Assembly (NCBI GenBank): GCA_950295325.1
Contig: OX485808.1
Span: 38,274,527 to 38,338,526 of the forward strand
DNA length: 64,000 nt
From: Polytrichum commune
Lineage: Eukaryota > Streptophyta > Polytrichopsida > Polytrichales > Polytrichaceae
Reading direction: 5' to 3'
In this document: one piece after another, positions 35,158-46,760 of the stretch
Layout: each line of letters opens with the position of its first letter
Position numbering within the stretch: the first letter of the stretch is position 1
Translations under genes and position numbers: made by a program
The notes under the pieces: generated by a model
The model's input: the letters and a program-made list of their open reading frames with translations, nothing else
What the model was told of the DNA's origin: nothing
Database searches by the model: none

Positions 35158-36125
35158 CGGTTATGGGTGCAGTAGGTATGGTATTAGGCGCTTTGTTTCC
35201 TATTGTTGTGTCGTACAAGTTGCAGATGCTTGGTTATGGGCGCAGTAGGTATGGTATTAGGCGCTTTGTTTCCTATAGTTTTGTCGTATAAGTTGTAGAT
35301 GCTTGGTTATGGGTGCAGTAGGCATGGTATTAGGCGCTTTGTTTCCTATACTTGTGTCATATAAGTTGCAGATGCTTGGTTATGGGTGCAGTAGGCCTGG
35401 TATTAGGCGCTTTGTTTCCTATACTTGTGTCATATAAGTTGCAAATGCTTGGTTATGGGCGTAGTAGGCCTGGTATTAGGCGCTTTGTTTCCTATACTTG
35501 TGTCATATAAGTTGCAGATGCTTGGTTATGGGTGCAGTAGGTATGGTATTAGGCTCTTTGTTTCCTATAGTTGTCTCGTATACTTTGCAGATGTTTGGTT
35601 ATGGGTGTAGTAGGTCTAGTATTAGGTACTTTGTTTCCTATACTTGTGTCATATAAGTTGCAGATGCTTGGTTACGGGTGCAGTAGGTCTGGTATTAGGC
35701 GCCTTGTTTCCTATAGTTGTTTTGTATAAGTTGCAGATGCTTGGTTATGGGTGCAATAGGTCTAGTATTAGGTGTTTTGTTTCCTATACTTGTGTCATAT
35801 AAATTGCAAATGTTTGGTTATGGGTGCAGTAGGTATGGTATTAGGCGTTTTGTTTCCTGTTGTTCTCGTATAAGTTGTAGTTGCACGCTTATATGTGCAG
35901 TAGGTATGGTATTAGGCACTTAGTTTCCCATTATATAGCCTTGTATAAGTTGTAGATGCGTTGTTATAGATGCAGTAGGTCTGGTAATAGGCGCTTAGCT
36001 TCTCATTATTGCCTTGTATAACTTGTAGCTGCACGGTTATATGTGCAGTAGGTCTGGTATTAGGCACTTAGTTTCCCATTATATAGCCTTGTATAAGTTG
36101 TAGATGCGTGGTTATAGGTGTAGAC
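35158..36125 (+). repeat. 73-bp minisatellite, about 13 units
   Basis: Units of 73 bp start at 35161, 35234, 35307 and on, each reading TTATGGGTGCAGTAGGT...GGTATTAGGCGC...TTGTTTCCTAT...GTATAAGTTGCAGATGC. The 3' units (from about 35860) diverge and change length. Because 73 is not a multiple of 3, an open frame cannot continue through the array; short membrane-like peptides seen in single units are a by-product. Seeded from the leader-like segment at 35085-35160. Confidence 0.92.
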
Positions 36126-36343
36126 GTCCCAATCTTAGGTTCTTGTACCTCAAATCTATTATAGTCCTATAGTGGACGTATGTATGAGCACCACCGATAT
36201 GTATGGGCTCAAATTGACATTGGTCGACACCGATCTTACATTTTCTTTCTCCATGGGAGCCCAATTATATTAGGTGTCATCATAAACATTACTAAGCAAC
36301 TAGACAATCGTCTATTTTCATAGAAAGACGTTGCAATTTGTAA

Positions 36344-36366
36344 GAAGAAGAAGAAGAAGAAGAAGA
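36344..36366. repeat. (GAA)n microsatellite
   Basis: About seven GAA units in AT-rich spacer DNA; no gene nearby. Confidence 0.85.
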
Positions 36367-36598
36367 CCTTTGAATTTCGAGTTGTTGTTAAAAACTCCAT
36401 GATAGACAACATGAGTGCTCCCCATGAATATGGAATCCCATAATTAAAGTAGATGTATCCTTGTTTGATGCTTGGTCCCACAAAACACAACCAAGGAGTG
36501 GAGTAATGTTATGATCATTTACTAAGTGGTATTTCCTCAATATATGTTGGTCTTATTGTAACCCTTGGGAGGAAATGGGAGACTTTGGTTGTAGATTT

Positions 36599-37103
36599 AG
36601 GGCCACTTTGCACACGAGATTGAGAGCCCATGACTAGTTTACTTCAAGCACTCTCATTGGTGGGAAAGGCGGAGCTGGTCGACCAAGTTCGCTTCACACT
36701 ACACTTGAGGGACCAACAAAGTATGTAAATGCAAGATGGATGTAAAATCTACATGGATTCCTACATGGCATTGAATGGACCATGTTTCATGATTACTTGG
36801 ATTGTTTTCAAGAACCACCTCTTGGAGGCAAGTTTAACACAAAACCGGGAGACCATGGCACTTTGAACACTCACAACTGTTGATTTATTCTATTTTTATC
36901 ATGTGTGAGGACACACATGAGTAGAAATTCATTGAAATAGCATTTCATTGAGGGCCTGATCGCATATGACTTCACCCTACACTTGAGGGTCCATGTTCAC
37001 ACTACATGATTTTGGAAGTGTCTTGGGACGACCTTTGGACACTTTCTTTTGGGCTCTCGCAATTTCATGGTCACGGCTCTTGGCTCGTGTGTGAAGTGGC
37101 CCT
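36599..37103 (+). mobile_element. Family A element, complete copy (plus)
   Basis: 505 bp bounded by AGGGCCACTTTGCACACGAG on the left and, on the right, CTCGTGTGTGAAGTGGCCCT, an inverted repeat of about 20 bp. No protein is encoded. Interior as in other copies (TACATGGATTCCTACATGGC, CACTTTCTTTTGGGCTCTC). MITE-like; TIRs beginning (T)AGGG are reminiscent of hAT elements, but no transposase or clear 8-bp target duplication was found. Confidence 0.75.
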
Positions 37104-38656
37104 TACACATAAGGACAACCGCAGAAACAAAATAACACAAACTCAAAAGAAAAAGTCCTACACTTTTTTAATGTCTGGGGTTCAACAAATTCTTGTTGTG
37201 CAATTGTCATATCAAGTGTACATAAAGGTGGCTTTCGCATAATTTCATATGACCCGGAGCATATAATATAGTTAGGGAATATTCTCCATCATTTTTACTC
37301 ATTATAACAGTTTCATTTCTTCTTTCTTTAAGACAAAGTTTGAGACCCTTCCCAATACCCAATGTCAAGAGAGGATTGTTGCCTACGACCGTACCCCTCA
37401 TTGTAATGTTAGAAACTTGACCCCCTATATGTTTTTGGTTGATATATCTCCAATATGTTTAGCCAAACTTATCTGGGGTCTTTGAAGTTAATTTCAACAA
37501 AAAAAAAAAACCAAATCCATTATGCATAAAATCTGAAGGCCTTTTGGTTGAACGAAAGAGAGATTGCGCTCTAATGCTGGTATGGTATGTGGGTGAATGC
37601 ATGGTATCAGTAATCGGGATCGATAACGGTATCAAAGAACCTACATGTTAATATCAAGAGTGTATTACCAATCAGAACTTGATATTTGATGGGTACGTCA
37701 AGATGAGGGAATCTTTGTATACCTAATTTACTAGTTGTATAAATATTAATATAAATCATATTGACAATAGAGCATTTACCTACACCTAATAGGGTCATTA
37801 GTGTGAGCTTTTGAACAGAGTGACTCAATCTGTTCGTTTACATGCGGTTCCAAATTACTAAGAATAAAGCCAATTTGACTTCCTGATAGGTCGAGACACG
37901 CGGAGCCGATGAGTGTGTATGCTTACTTATTCACTACAGTTTTTATTGTCTAATATCAAAGTTATAACGAGCATTAAGATCATTCATAAAATTGTAGAGA
38001 AATTAGGCTTAATCACACCAATGACTCTATTTCGTTCAAGTATGACGGTTCTTATTACATGGTATGTAAACCCGAACATTACCGAAAACAAAACCACCGT
38101 CAAAATACTCGACCCGATCAGAATTCAAATAAAAGCGGCATCGTCATTATAAATACCCAAATGGCATTCAAAAAAACACACGAGACAAACTTCATAGCAC
38201 CGCCGGTTAATGGTACTCTCCCTTGTGTGTGACTATAAAATTTTCTTCTCTCTCTTGCCGTACCCTAATATTCCTTCCCGAATCAAGTCACTAGGCGACT
38301 ATAAAAAAAACAATGCCAAAGGCGACACCACTCAATTCCAAAGAGTGGATAGAAAATTCCCACATCGCATAAAAAAAATTCCGGTAATCATCAAGTGAGT
38401 GTCAGTGCCAAAATTTTAAAATGGTATTTTAAAAATTCCACGAATTTATTGGCACTTGGAGTTGGGAGTCATAGTATTATCATAACTCCTAGCTAGTATG
38501 TTAATACTTTAAGTTACGTCGATGACGTGAATGATGCATCATAGCTTGCCTGCCGGATACAGATCTCGTCAGGTGTGGTCTTTTGATGAGCCCAGCCCTT
38601 TTCGTAGATTTGGCCGTAGACTATTTTAACTTACAAAATTCACAAAGTTTGTCCCA

Positions 38657-39604
38657 CTTCCCACACACGAGCCAAGAGCCGTGACCATGAAATTGTGAGA
38701 GCCCAAAAGAAGAAAAAGTGTCCAAAGGCCGTCCGAACCCACCCTCCAAAATCATGTAGTGTGGTCATGGGCCCTCAAGTGGAGTGTGAAGTCGTATGTG
38801 ATCGGGCCCTCAACTGAATGCTATTTCAATGGATTTCTATTCATGCGGGCGGGTCCTCACACATGATAGAATGGAATAAGGGCCACTTCACACACGAGCC
38901 AAGAGCCGTGACCATGAAATTGTGAGAGCCCAAAAGAAAAAAGTGTCCAAAGGCCGTCCCAACCCACCCTCCAAAATCGTGTAGTGTGGTCACGGGCCCT
39001 CAAGTGGAGTGTGAAGTCGTATGTGATCGGGCCCTCAACTGAATGCTATTTCAATGGATTTCGATTCATGCGGGCGGGTCCTCACACATGATAGAATGGA
39101 ATAAGGGCCACTTCACACACGAGCCAAGAGCCGTGACCATGAAATTGTGAGAGCCCAAAAGAACGTGTCCAAAGGCCGTCCCAACACACCTCCAAAATCA
39201 TGTAGTGTGGTCACATACCCTCAAGTGTAGTGTGAAGTCAAGTGTGACCGGGTCCTCAACAAATGCGATTTCGATGGATTTCTATTCATGTGGGTCCTCA
39301 TGCATGATAAAATAAAATAAATCAACAGTTGTGAGCGTTCGGGGTGCCATGGTCTCCTGCTTTTGTGTTAGGTCTACCTCCAAGAGGTGGTTTTTGAAAG
39401 TAGTCCAAGTGACCATAAGACATGATCCATTCAACGCCATGTAGGAATTCCATGTAGGCGTTACCTCCATATTGCATTCACATACTCCGTTGGTCCCTCA
39501 AGCGTAGTGTGAAGCGAACTTGGACCGCCTCCGCCTTTTCCACCAATGAGAGTGCTTGAAGTGTGATGGTCACGGGCTCTCAGTCTCGTGTGTGAAGTGG
39601 CCCT
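38657..39604 (-). mobile_element. Family A tandem cluster with one complete copy
   Basis: The left part of the element is present three times (from about 38657, 38881 and 39104). Each copy has CACACGAGCCAAGAGCCGTG, TGTCCAAAGGCCGTCC and GTGTGAAGTC. The last copy continues to a full end at 39604 (CTCGTGTGTGAAGTGGCCCT), giving a complete 501-bp element at 39104-39604 in the opposite orientation to 36599-37103. Confidence 0.75.
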
Positions 39605-39898
39605 AAGTCGACGGTTGTGAGCGTTCGGAGTGCCATGGTCTCCCGGTGGTGTTGTGTCAGGCCTATCTCCAAGTGGTGGTTTTTGAGAATAATCCAAGTG
39701 ACCATGAAACATGGTCCATTTGATGTCATGTAGGAATCCATGTAGGACTTTCACATCCATCTTGCATTCACTTATATACTTTGTTGGTCCCTCAAGCGTA
39801 GTGTGAAGCGAACTTGGACCGGCTCCGCCTTATCCACCAATGAGAGTGCTTGAAGTGGAATGGTCACGGGCTCTCAGTCTCGTGTGTGAAGTGGTCCT
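39605..39898 (-). mobile_element. Family A right-half copy
   Basis: Begins GTCGACGGTTGTGAGCGTTC and repeats 39320-39604 almost base for base, ending GTGTGTGAAGTGG. Directly abuts the complete copy, so it is part of the same tandem cluster. Confidence 0.75.
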
Positions 39899-39899
39899 G

Positions 39900-41900
39900 A
39901 GAAACCAAAGAAATGGGGTATGTACGTGGGGTGTAGATTATTGGTCGGTTTGGTATTCAAAGGGTAATAGTTGAAACCGGCTTGGGGTTCATAGCATCTA
40001 TGTAACCTCGTCCATTGTGGATGAAGGGGCTCTTGGTAAAACAAAAAAATATATATGAAAAAATCATATAAGGTTGAGGGTCGTCAAATGATGTCCACTA
40101 CATGATTTGGGACCATTTCTAAAGACTTTTTCGGGGTCTCTGGTGTTGTTTCCAAAGTCAACTGATATTTTAAGATGTCAATTTTCGACTACAAGATATT
40201 TCATTGCATTTTCACCTTCCCAATGGATGAGTTTATGCAGACACCACAAGTCCACGGTAGTTAAGATATTGTCGTCTTATGAGTTAGTTGTTGTTTCATT
40301 CCAATTTGTGTTGACTATACTTATTTAGGGGCTTCTGAGCTTGATTAGGGGTTACTTTAACTTAAAATATGAATATCAAACTTTGGGCTAGTAATCGGTG
40401 TTTTCGTCCTCCCCCTCCATGTCCTCCTCAAGAGGTGTTGTGAAAAAAATATTATATATATATATATATATGAATATTATATATATGAATATCAAACTCG
40501 CTCATTGTGGATGTAAGGTTTGATAGATAACATGCATAACCTTACTTAAGCTATGCAACATGTTGTCTTTGAAGTCATGGTGAGCCTTGTGCAGAACCTT
40601 TCATCCAATTCAAATGCATATTGAAATGTTAAACAAGGTTTAGTCCGTAAACAAAGTGCAATTAATCGGGGATAAGTTCAATGGAGAAAAGGAACAAGTT
40701 CTTTCTACTTATTAATGTTGTGTGTGCCATATATATTTGTGAATTAATTATCTCAAACTCAATCCCACTAGATTGAGTCAGGTGTTGTCTATTGAACCCA
40801 ACATTTTCATAGATTTGCCTATAGACTCATTAACTTACCAAAAAAAAAAAAAACTCATGTATGTGCATGTGGTGTGGATTATTCAAAGAAAAACCATCCA
40901 TAACATTAATTAGGTTATGAAACATGTTCTCTATTAGATATTGGTAACGGGCTCGCCACATGGACAATGAAGCAATACCAAAACTCACTAGGTGGCAACA
41001 TTGAAGTCGTATTTCTTATGGTAAGGGCTTTGTACACCATAACCCCACCCTCCTATATCCACTACATATCCATGTTGAAGTTGACACATGATTTTGCATT
41101 AGGCATTTTCGATCTAGAATCAAAGTGTAGCTGGCTAAAATTTCTCACACGAACAAAGGACATGCTCTCTCTCTCTACCCTTAGTACTTAATAATGCTAT
41201 AAAAGAACTCTACACATGTGTGAGTTGATTGTCTCAACACAATCTCACTAAACAAAATCAACGTTTCTTAATTAAACGTCCAAGGTCGCATCAACTAAAG
41301 GAACGATTCATGACTAGATGAATGTTTACATTCTTCTATTTCGATTTTCAATTGGATGAGTCTACGCGGTCAATGTAAAGTTTTGGCCCTTTGGTAGGGA
41401 CTCCGGTCATACAAATGGGATTTTCCATGTGTGTGGTTTTATCTCAAATACGATAGATTATGGAAAAATGAGAATCTTTACATAGTTGGTATGTCTCATA
41501 AATGGCTTGCTTTTGTCATGGGTTCAAATTCCTCGAGTTCATATCAACACTTTATACAAGAATGAGAAATTATTGGAACTCAATAGGACTAGAGATGAGA
41601 TTGCACAAGCAAGAACACATACACAAAGGCATATGAACAGTGCTTGGAGTAAAATAGTCATCCTCGCCCCTTGCCTTGCCCTTTATTGCTCATTTTCAAC
41701 TTCATTCTCACAAACAATATGGGAAAACTCTTCTCCCACTATAGACCAGCCTTGTAAGCCTATTACAACCTCGTTCTTTGTAGTATTACATTTCTATGAC
41801 TATGAGCAATCTAATGCTCCACCTTCAACATAGATGATTTTGCAAAGTAGTGAATTGATTGCCCAATTGTTTTTTTTCAACCAATGCACAACATTTTGGC
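39900..41900. other. AT-rich spacer
   Basis: No gene recognised. A (TA)n microsatellite lies near 40450-40475 and a poly(A) tract near 40840. Short open frames look random in composition. Confidence 0.5.
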
Positions 41901-42163
41901 TAAGGCTAAACACCCACCTCTTTGAGTTGGGCCATTACCACTGTTATTGAAGGTGACAACGTAATCAATCCTATCATAGCATGTGTACTTATTTTTAAAG
42001 ATAATATGACCTTCTTATCAACACTAAAATCCCCAAACCAATTTAAGGGGTCCCGTTTCAAATGAATTAACCACAGATCTACGGGGTCAAATTTTTATTA
42101 AACCCCCTTTCCCTTGGTAATAGTGTTGGGGGCCCAACTCAAAGAGGTGGGTGTCTAGCCCTA
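41901..42163. mobile_element. Family D inverted-repeat element, copy 2
   Basis: Left arm TAAGGCTAAACACCCACCTC continues CTTTGAGTTGGGCC. The right arm is its complement (GGCCCAACTCAAAGAGGTGG, then GTGTCTAGCCCTA). About 263 bp, non-coding, best preserved member of the family. The interior carries AATTAACCACAGATCTACGG, the complement of the word in other D copies. Confidence 0.75.
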
Positions 42164-42863
42164 GTGCACCATTTTCTCTAGATATCTTATTTGGATCTTA
42201 TGCAAGTTGTAGAATACATCCTACTAGATTAGAATCTATTCAAAAGTGCTCCAATACATTTCGTAAAAAGTTAAACCATTTAGCCATATTAGAATCTTCA
42301 TTTCTTTTTTATTGTTTCAAGTTCTACAAACTACATTGTTTATGGTATCTAGTGTCATGTGCATAATAGTGTCACTTAGTACCATGTGTTTGAGGCGTAT
42401 GCTAATCTAGTATTTATCAACCCAACATGACTTTTAGGTGTCCAAATGGCCAATATTATTTTGAGAGGATCCCACTATCTCAAAATATTGAATACCGTGT
42501 TCCAAGGCAAATTGTTGAGGTTTTCATTTTCCATCCACTCAAAATTTCATCTTCACAAGATTAAATATGGTCTTTAATATTATGTTCTATCCATGTTGTT
42601 TCCCCATCTCGATTAATTCTCGTTTAACTACCCGTCACCAAATGTGTCTCACTCACTACACCTTATCAACCCGATACGATCACATATGACCACAACATCA
42701 TGCTCCCGCACAAATATTTGCACACACAACATATGAAACCATAAAAGAAAGATACTCAAACAAGTCTTAGAACCCCACACTATGGATCAAAGATACATCC
42801 ACCCACCCATATAGATGCCCAACATAATGCTAGAAATAGAAGGATGTAACCTTGACAAAGATA

Positions 42864-43987
42864 CAATTGTATATAAGCCCACAATTTAGATCCACCCCCC
42901 ACTAGCACCCGTACGTAACAACAAATGAAAATGCATAACCTTGATCATCACATAAAGATTTTTTTGGTCACGGGAACCAATTTTCTAGAAACATAGCTAG
43001 TGGGTGAATACAACAACTAAACCCCTCACCACCACCATATTGAAAGATACACATCATTCATCCCATAATTGAACCTAAACCAATCATACCTACAAACCGA
43101 CATCAAGCTCTTCTCACATCACTCAAACACTTGTATTCCACTTCCACACATCCCACACTTACTACTTATTCTCCTTATCATGCCCAACCCACTGGGACAT
43201 TTCCACTCCCTATACACAAGAGACACCATCTTTGGCACACTAGGACACACCAAATCAATAAAATCAAGTGCAGAAGGATACACCCACCCCATAGACCCCC
43301 AATCCACCTTTGAAGCCATACACTAGGCCAACTAGCAACTCAAGAGAACCAAACAACTTAACAACTTTGATCATTAATCATACATACTAGATTGATATAT
43401 ATATATAATTAAAAAACACCATTAAATACCTTCCTTACAATTGTATATAAGCCCACAATTTAGATCCACCCCCCACTAGCACCTGTACGTAACAACAAAT
43501 GAGATTGCATAACCTTGATCATCACATAAAGATTTTTTTGGTCACGGGAACAATTTTCTAGAAACATAGCTAGTGGATGAATACAACAACTAAACCCCTC
43601 ACCACCACCATATTGAAAGATACACATCATTCATCCCATAATTGAACCTAAACCAATCATACCCACAAACCGACATCAAGCTCTTCTCACCTCACTCAAA
43701 CACTTGTATTCCACTTCCACATATCCCACACTTACTGCTTATCCTCCCTATCATGCCCAGCCCACTGGGACATTTCTGCTCCCTATACACAAGAGACATC
43801 ATCTTTGGCACACTAGGACACACCAAATCAATAAAATCAAGTGTAGAAGGATACACCCACCCCATAGACCCCCAACTATGCAACTCAAGAGAACCAAACA
43901 ACTTAACAACTTTGATCATAATCATACATACTAGATTGATATATATATATATATATATATAAAATTAAAAAACACCATTAAATACCT
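42864..43987. repeat. 574-bp direct tandem duplication
   Basis: Copy 1 (42864-43437) and copy 2 (43438-43987) both start CAATTGTATATAAGCCCACA and end AAACACCATTAAATACCTT. Copy 2 lacks about 30 bp after CCCATAGACCCCCAA and has a longer TA run near 43939. Few substitutions, so fairly recent. The C/A-rich open frames in both copies are alike because of the duplication. Confidence 0.88.
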
Positions 43988-44639
43988 TCCTTGACATACA
44001 CACCATCATGACTTTACGTCCCCATGCCATTGATTACTAACACCTACCATAGCTTCCACAATACTACACATACAAAGTACCATCTCTCATATCCATCATT
44101 TGCATACGCACAAAATCCCACACCCCCCCCCCTTCCCTCAATACAATCTACCCTACTAACATCACTCCGCTATAAGATCGATGTTGTCCATAACATAACA
44201 TGCACTTTAGCACTACCCTAAAGTACTCCACCAAACATAATAATAAAAAACCTTCAAAACCTGGAAAATCAAAACTCCAAAATCCCCTATACTCACAAAC
44301 ACAAACACAAACACACTATCCTAAACCCCTTACCAATATAACTTACCACAATCAACCCATCAAATTTCATTGCTAAAAAGCTTCAATACCAACAACTCAT
44401 TCACGCTCCCTATCGTGGAAGGCACATGTAACATAGCTGGCTCTAGATTCTATAGCAAATACAACCACTTGGCAATAGCATAAAGACTACTAGGCTACCC
44501 AAGATACTAAGAGTGGAAGTCAATACGATCATCTATGCCCGGAACGTACAAAAAACCTAACAAATAAATTATACATTTTCATGGACAAGCTCAATAGCCT
44601 CCGAAACCACATAAAACACTTTTCGCTGAACAAAACTAC

Positions 44640-45010
44640 CTATACAAATTACTCATCAATGTCATAGCACACCTCTTAAACATTGCACCCCGTGAAACCC
44701 TACGCAAAAATTCAAAACACATGTGGACATCTTCAGTGATGAGAAAGTTGGCAACCTAGCCAAGCTCAGAGCAATAATCCCATATTGGCTCACAAGTATC
44801 CCATGTCAAGAGCATATGACATATCAATAAGGAAACTAGAAAAGAAGGGATTTCAAAAATGAAATGAAGTAGAAAAAGTAATAAAGTATTCCAACGCCAT
44901 GTTCAATTGTGTAGACAAATGGCTTAGCAATGACAATATTAATTTGAAATGTATATTAAATTTACCTAGTACCATGATTGGGGTAAGAAAATACAACAAA
45001 TTCCACTGGC
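44640..45010 (+). pseudogene. Possible decayed LINE fragment
   Basis: At about 44908-44950 the plus strand reads CVDKWLSNDNINLK, close to YVDKWLSNDQINQK in the LINE piece at 54282. Upstream, a broken HVDIFSDEKVGNLAKL stretch could be RNase H core, but this is weak. Stops interrupt all frames. The call rests mainly on one 14-residue match. Confidence 0.3.
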
Positions 45011-46545
45011 TAATAGAACTTCTTTAACAAAGAGGCTAGGGAGTCAATAACCCTCGTTGTATGAACAATCATGGTTAGAGGAGCAATCTACACTCCAAGC
45101 ATGGCATACTCTAAAAAAAAGATTAAAAATTAAATGAATCACTGAAAACTTGAACATAAAATCTACACTAAATAATTATCGGATAACTAACCCACATCAT
45201 CCTCAACAAAAGAGAATTAGAAAAAACAAAGTAGCACTCCATCCAACCTTCAATATATGTAGAGCCACATATTACAAAAGGTCCCAATACATAGCTACAC
45301 TCTTATGTAAGCAACTACTCAAAATATATAGTATACCACCAAGGAGATGATCCATAAGATGCATGGGTACTCCATGGTGATTAATGACTTTTATCCATTC
45401 AAGTGCCAATAAGCACATGCAATCTTTTCTTATTCTATCTCATTTAATTTTAGCTACATGCAACAACATTATTTTTAGGCGTAAACAATTATTGTCTGGT
45501 GTGTTGATTGTATGGTGAGCAATCTTGGATCATGCTTGCTCAAAATTATCATTCTCAAATGACCTTTTGTGGACCAATTTATGAGTATATCGGCCATGAC
45601 ATGTGCCCAATGTTAGAGAGTCTGGTTTCAAAATCATAACATTATTCAACAATGCACGTTCATTATATGGGGCCCAAAGTATATTCTTGAACAATTCCTT
45701 CTAACTTGAATCTCTACTTCTCTTAGTTTGGATATGAGTGATGTGAATGAAACATGGATCTCAATTACTAAAACTCACACATGCTAGTAGCTTGGAAGTG
45801 TGTAGGTAGGAGCTTTTTAAACTGGCAATTGGAGGTCTCTAGGTGTTAGGTGGATATGATGGAGTGCGAGCATATTAACACCCAATTATAGTAAGAGAAC
45901 ATGAAGTGTGTACTTAATATTAATACAACATAACATTATTGAGTTGCATGGTTGTAATCCATTCTATATTCAGTGTATGACATGGGCCTTAGTTATCTTA
46001 CTTTCGTGGGAAGAAATTTAGATAATATGAAGAGATTGATGTTGGTATGAATAATATGAATAATATGAATAGTGTCAATATTGTTAATGAATGATGTTGC
46101 TATGGATAATGCCCAGATGAACAATGTTTCATGCGAATAGTGTTGGGATGAACAATGATTCTTGTGAGCATGCCGGGAGTATAACTCCACTTAAATTTCC
46201 AAATGTCAACTTTAATATGCAAAAACAAAAACAAATAATAGTACCTTTTTTGGGGGGGGCACATAATATATTTGACATATTATGTGATCAATGAAACTGA
46301 CCCATATGATTGAATAACGTTATGAATTAATCCTTCTACATTTGAGTAAAAAAAACCCCATCATAACTCCGGTTGGAAATGATGGCTTCACAAAACCTTT
46401 TTCTTGGATCATTGTTGAAAATGGACCTCTCTACTCAAAGTTGAGGTACAAACCTTAAGCTCCCGAAGGTAAAGCACTTGTGTTGAATGTATATGGCCCC
46501 CATAACTTATGTCAATGATTATCGAAGTTACTAAGACCTTAGGGC
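45011..46545. other. AT-rich spacer
   Basis: No gene recognised. A short (AATATGAAT)n-like run at 46045-46075 and a G run near 46250 are the only visible structures. Confidence 0.5.
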
Positions 46546-46548
46546 CAT

Positions 46549-46760
46549 CTCGCACATGAGATTGAGGGTTTGTGACCATTGCATTCTAAATCTTTCATTA
46601 GTAGAAAAAGCCAAGAATGTCCAAGTTCACTTCACACTAGACGGTAAAGGCCCGAGGGCCCAATTTTTTTAAATCATAGATGAAAAGTCTACATGGATTG
46701 CTACATGGCTAAATATGCTTAATGTTTCATGTTTTGCCATAATTTGCGTTATGTGCACCG
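46549..46760 (+). mobile_element. Family A relative, 5' part
   Basis: Starts AGGGCCATCTCGCACATGAG and keeps CCAAGTTCACTTCACACTAG and AAAAGTCTACATGGATTGCT. Belongs to a diverged subfamily that also includes 62083-62432. Confidence 0.55.

Noticed and set aside
35425-35923. Membrane-like peptides (about 60-70 codons) in the minisatellite
   Set aside because: The 73-bp period breaks the frame at every unit, so these cannot be a continuous repeat protein.
32455-36125. CRISPR-like regular repeats
   Set aside because: Units are 73-225 bp with no unique spacers between them; this is eukaryotic tandem-repeat DNA.
41484-41540. B-box-like GGTTCAAATTCC suggesting a tRNA
   Set aside because: No matching A box at the right distance and no acceptor or anticodon stems.
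43069-43962. Repeated 85- and 106-codon open frames
   Set aside because: They are the same DNA duplicated 574 bp apart; composition is C/A-rich and one copy has an indel. No evidence of coding.
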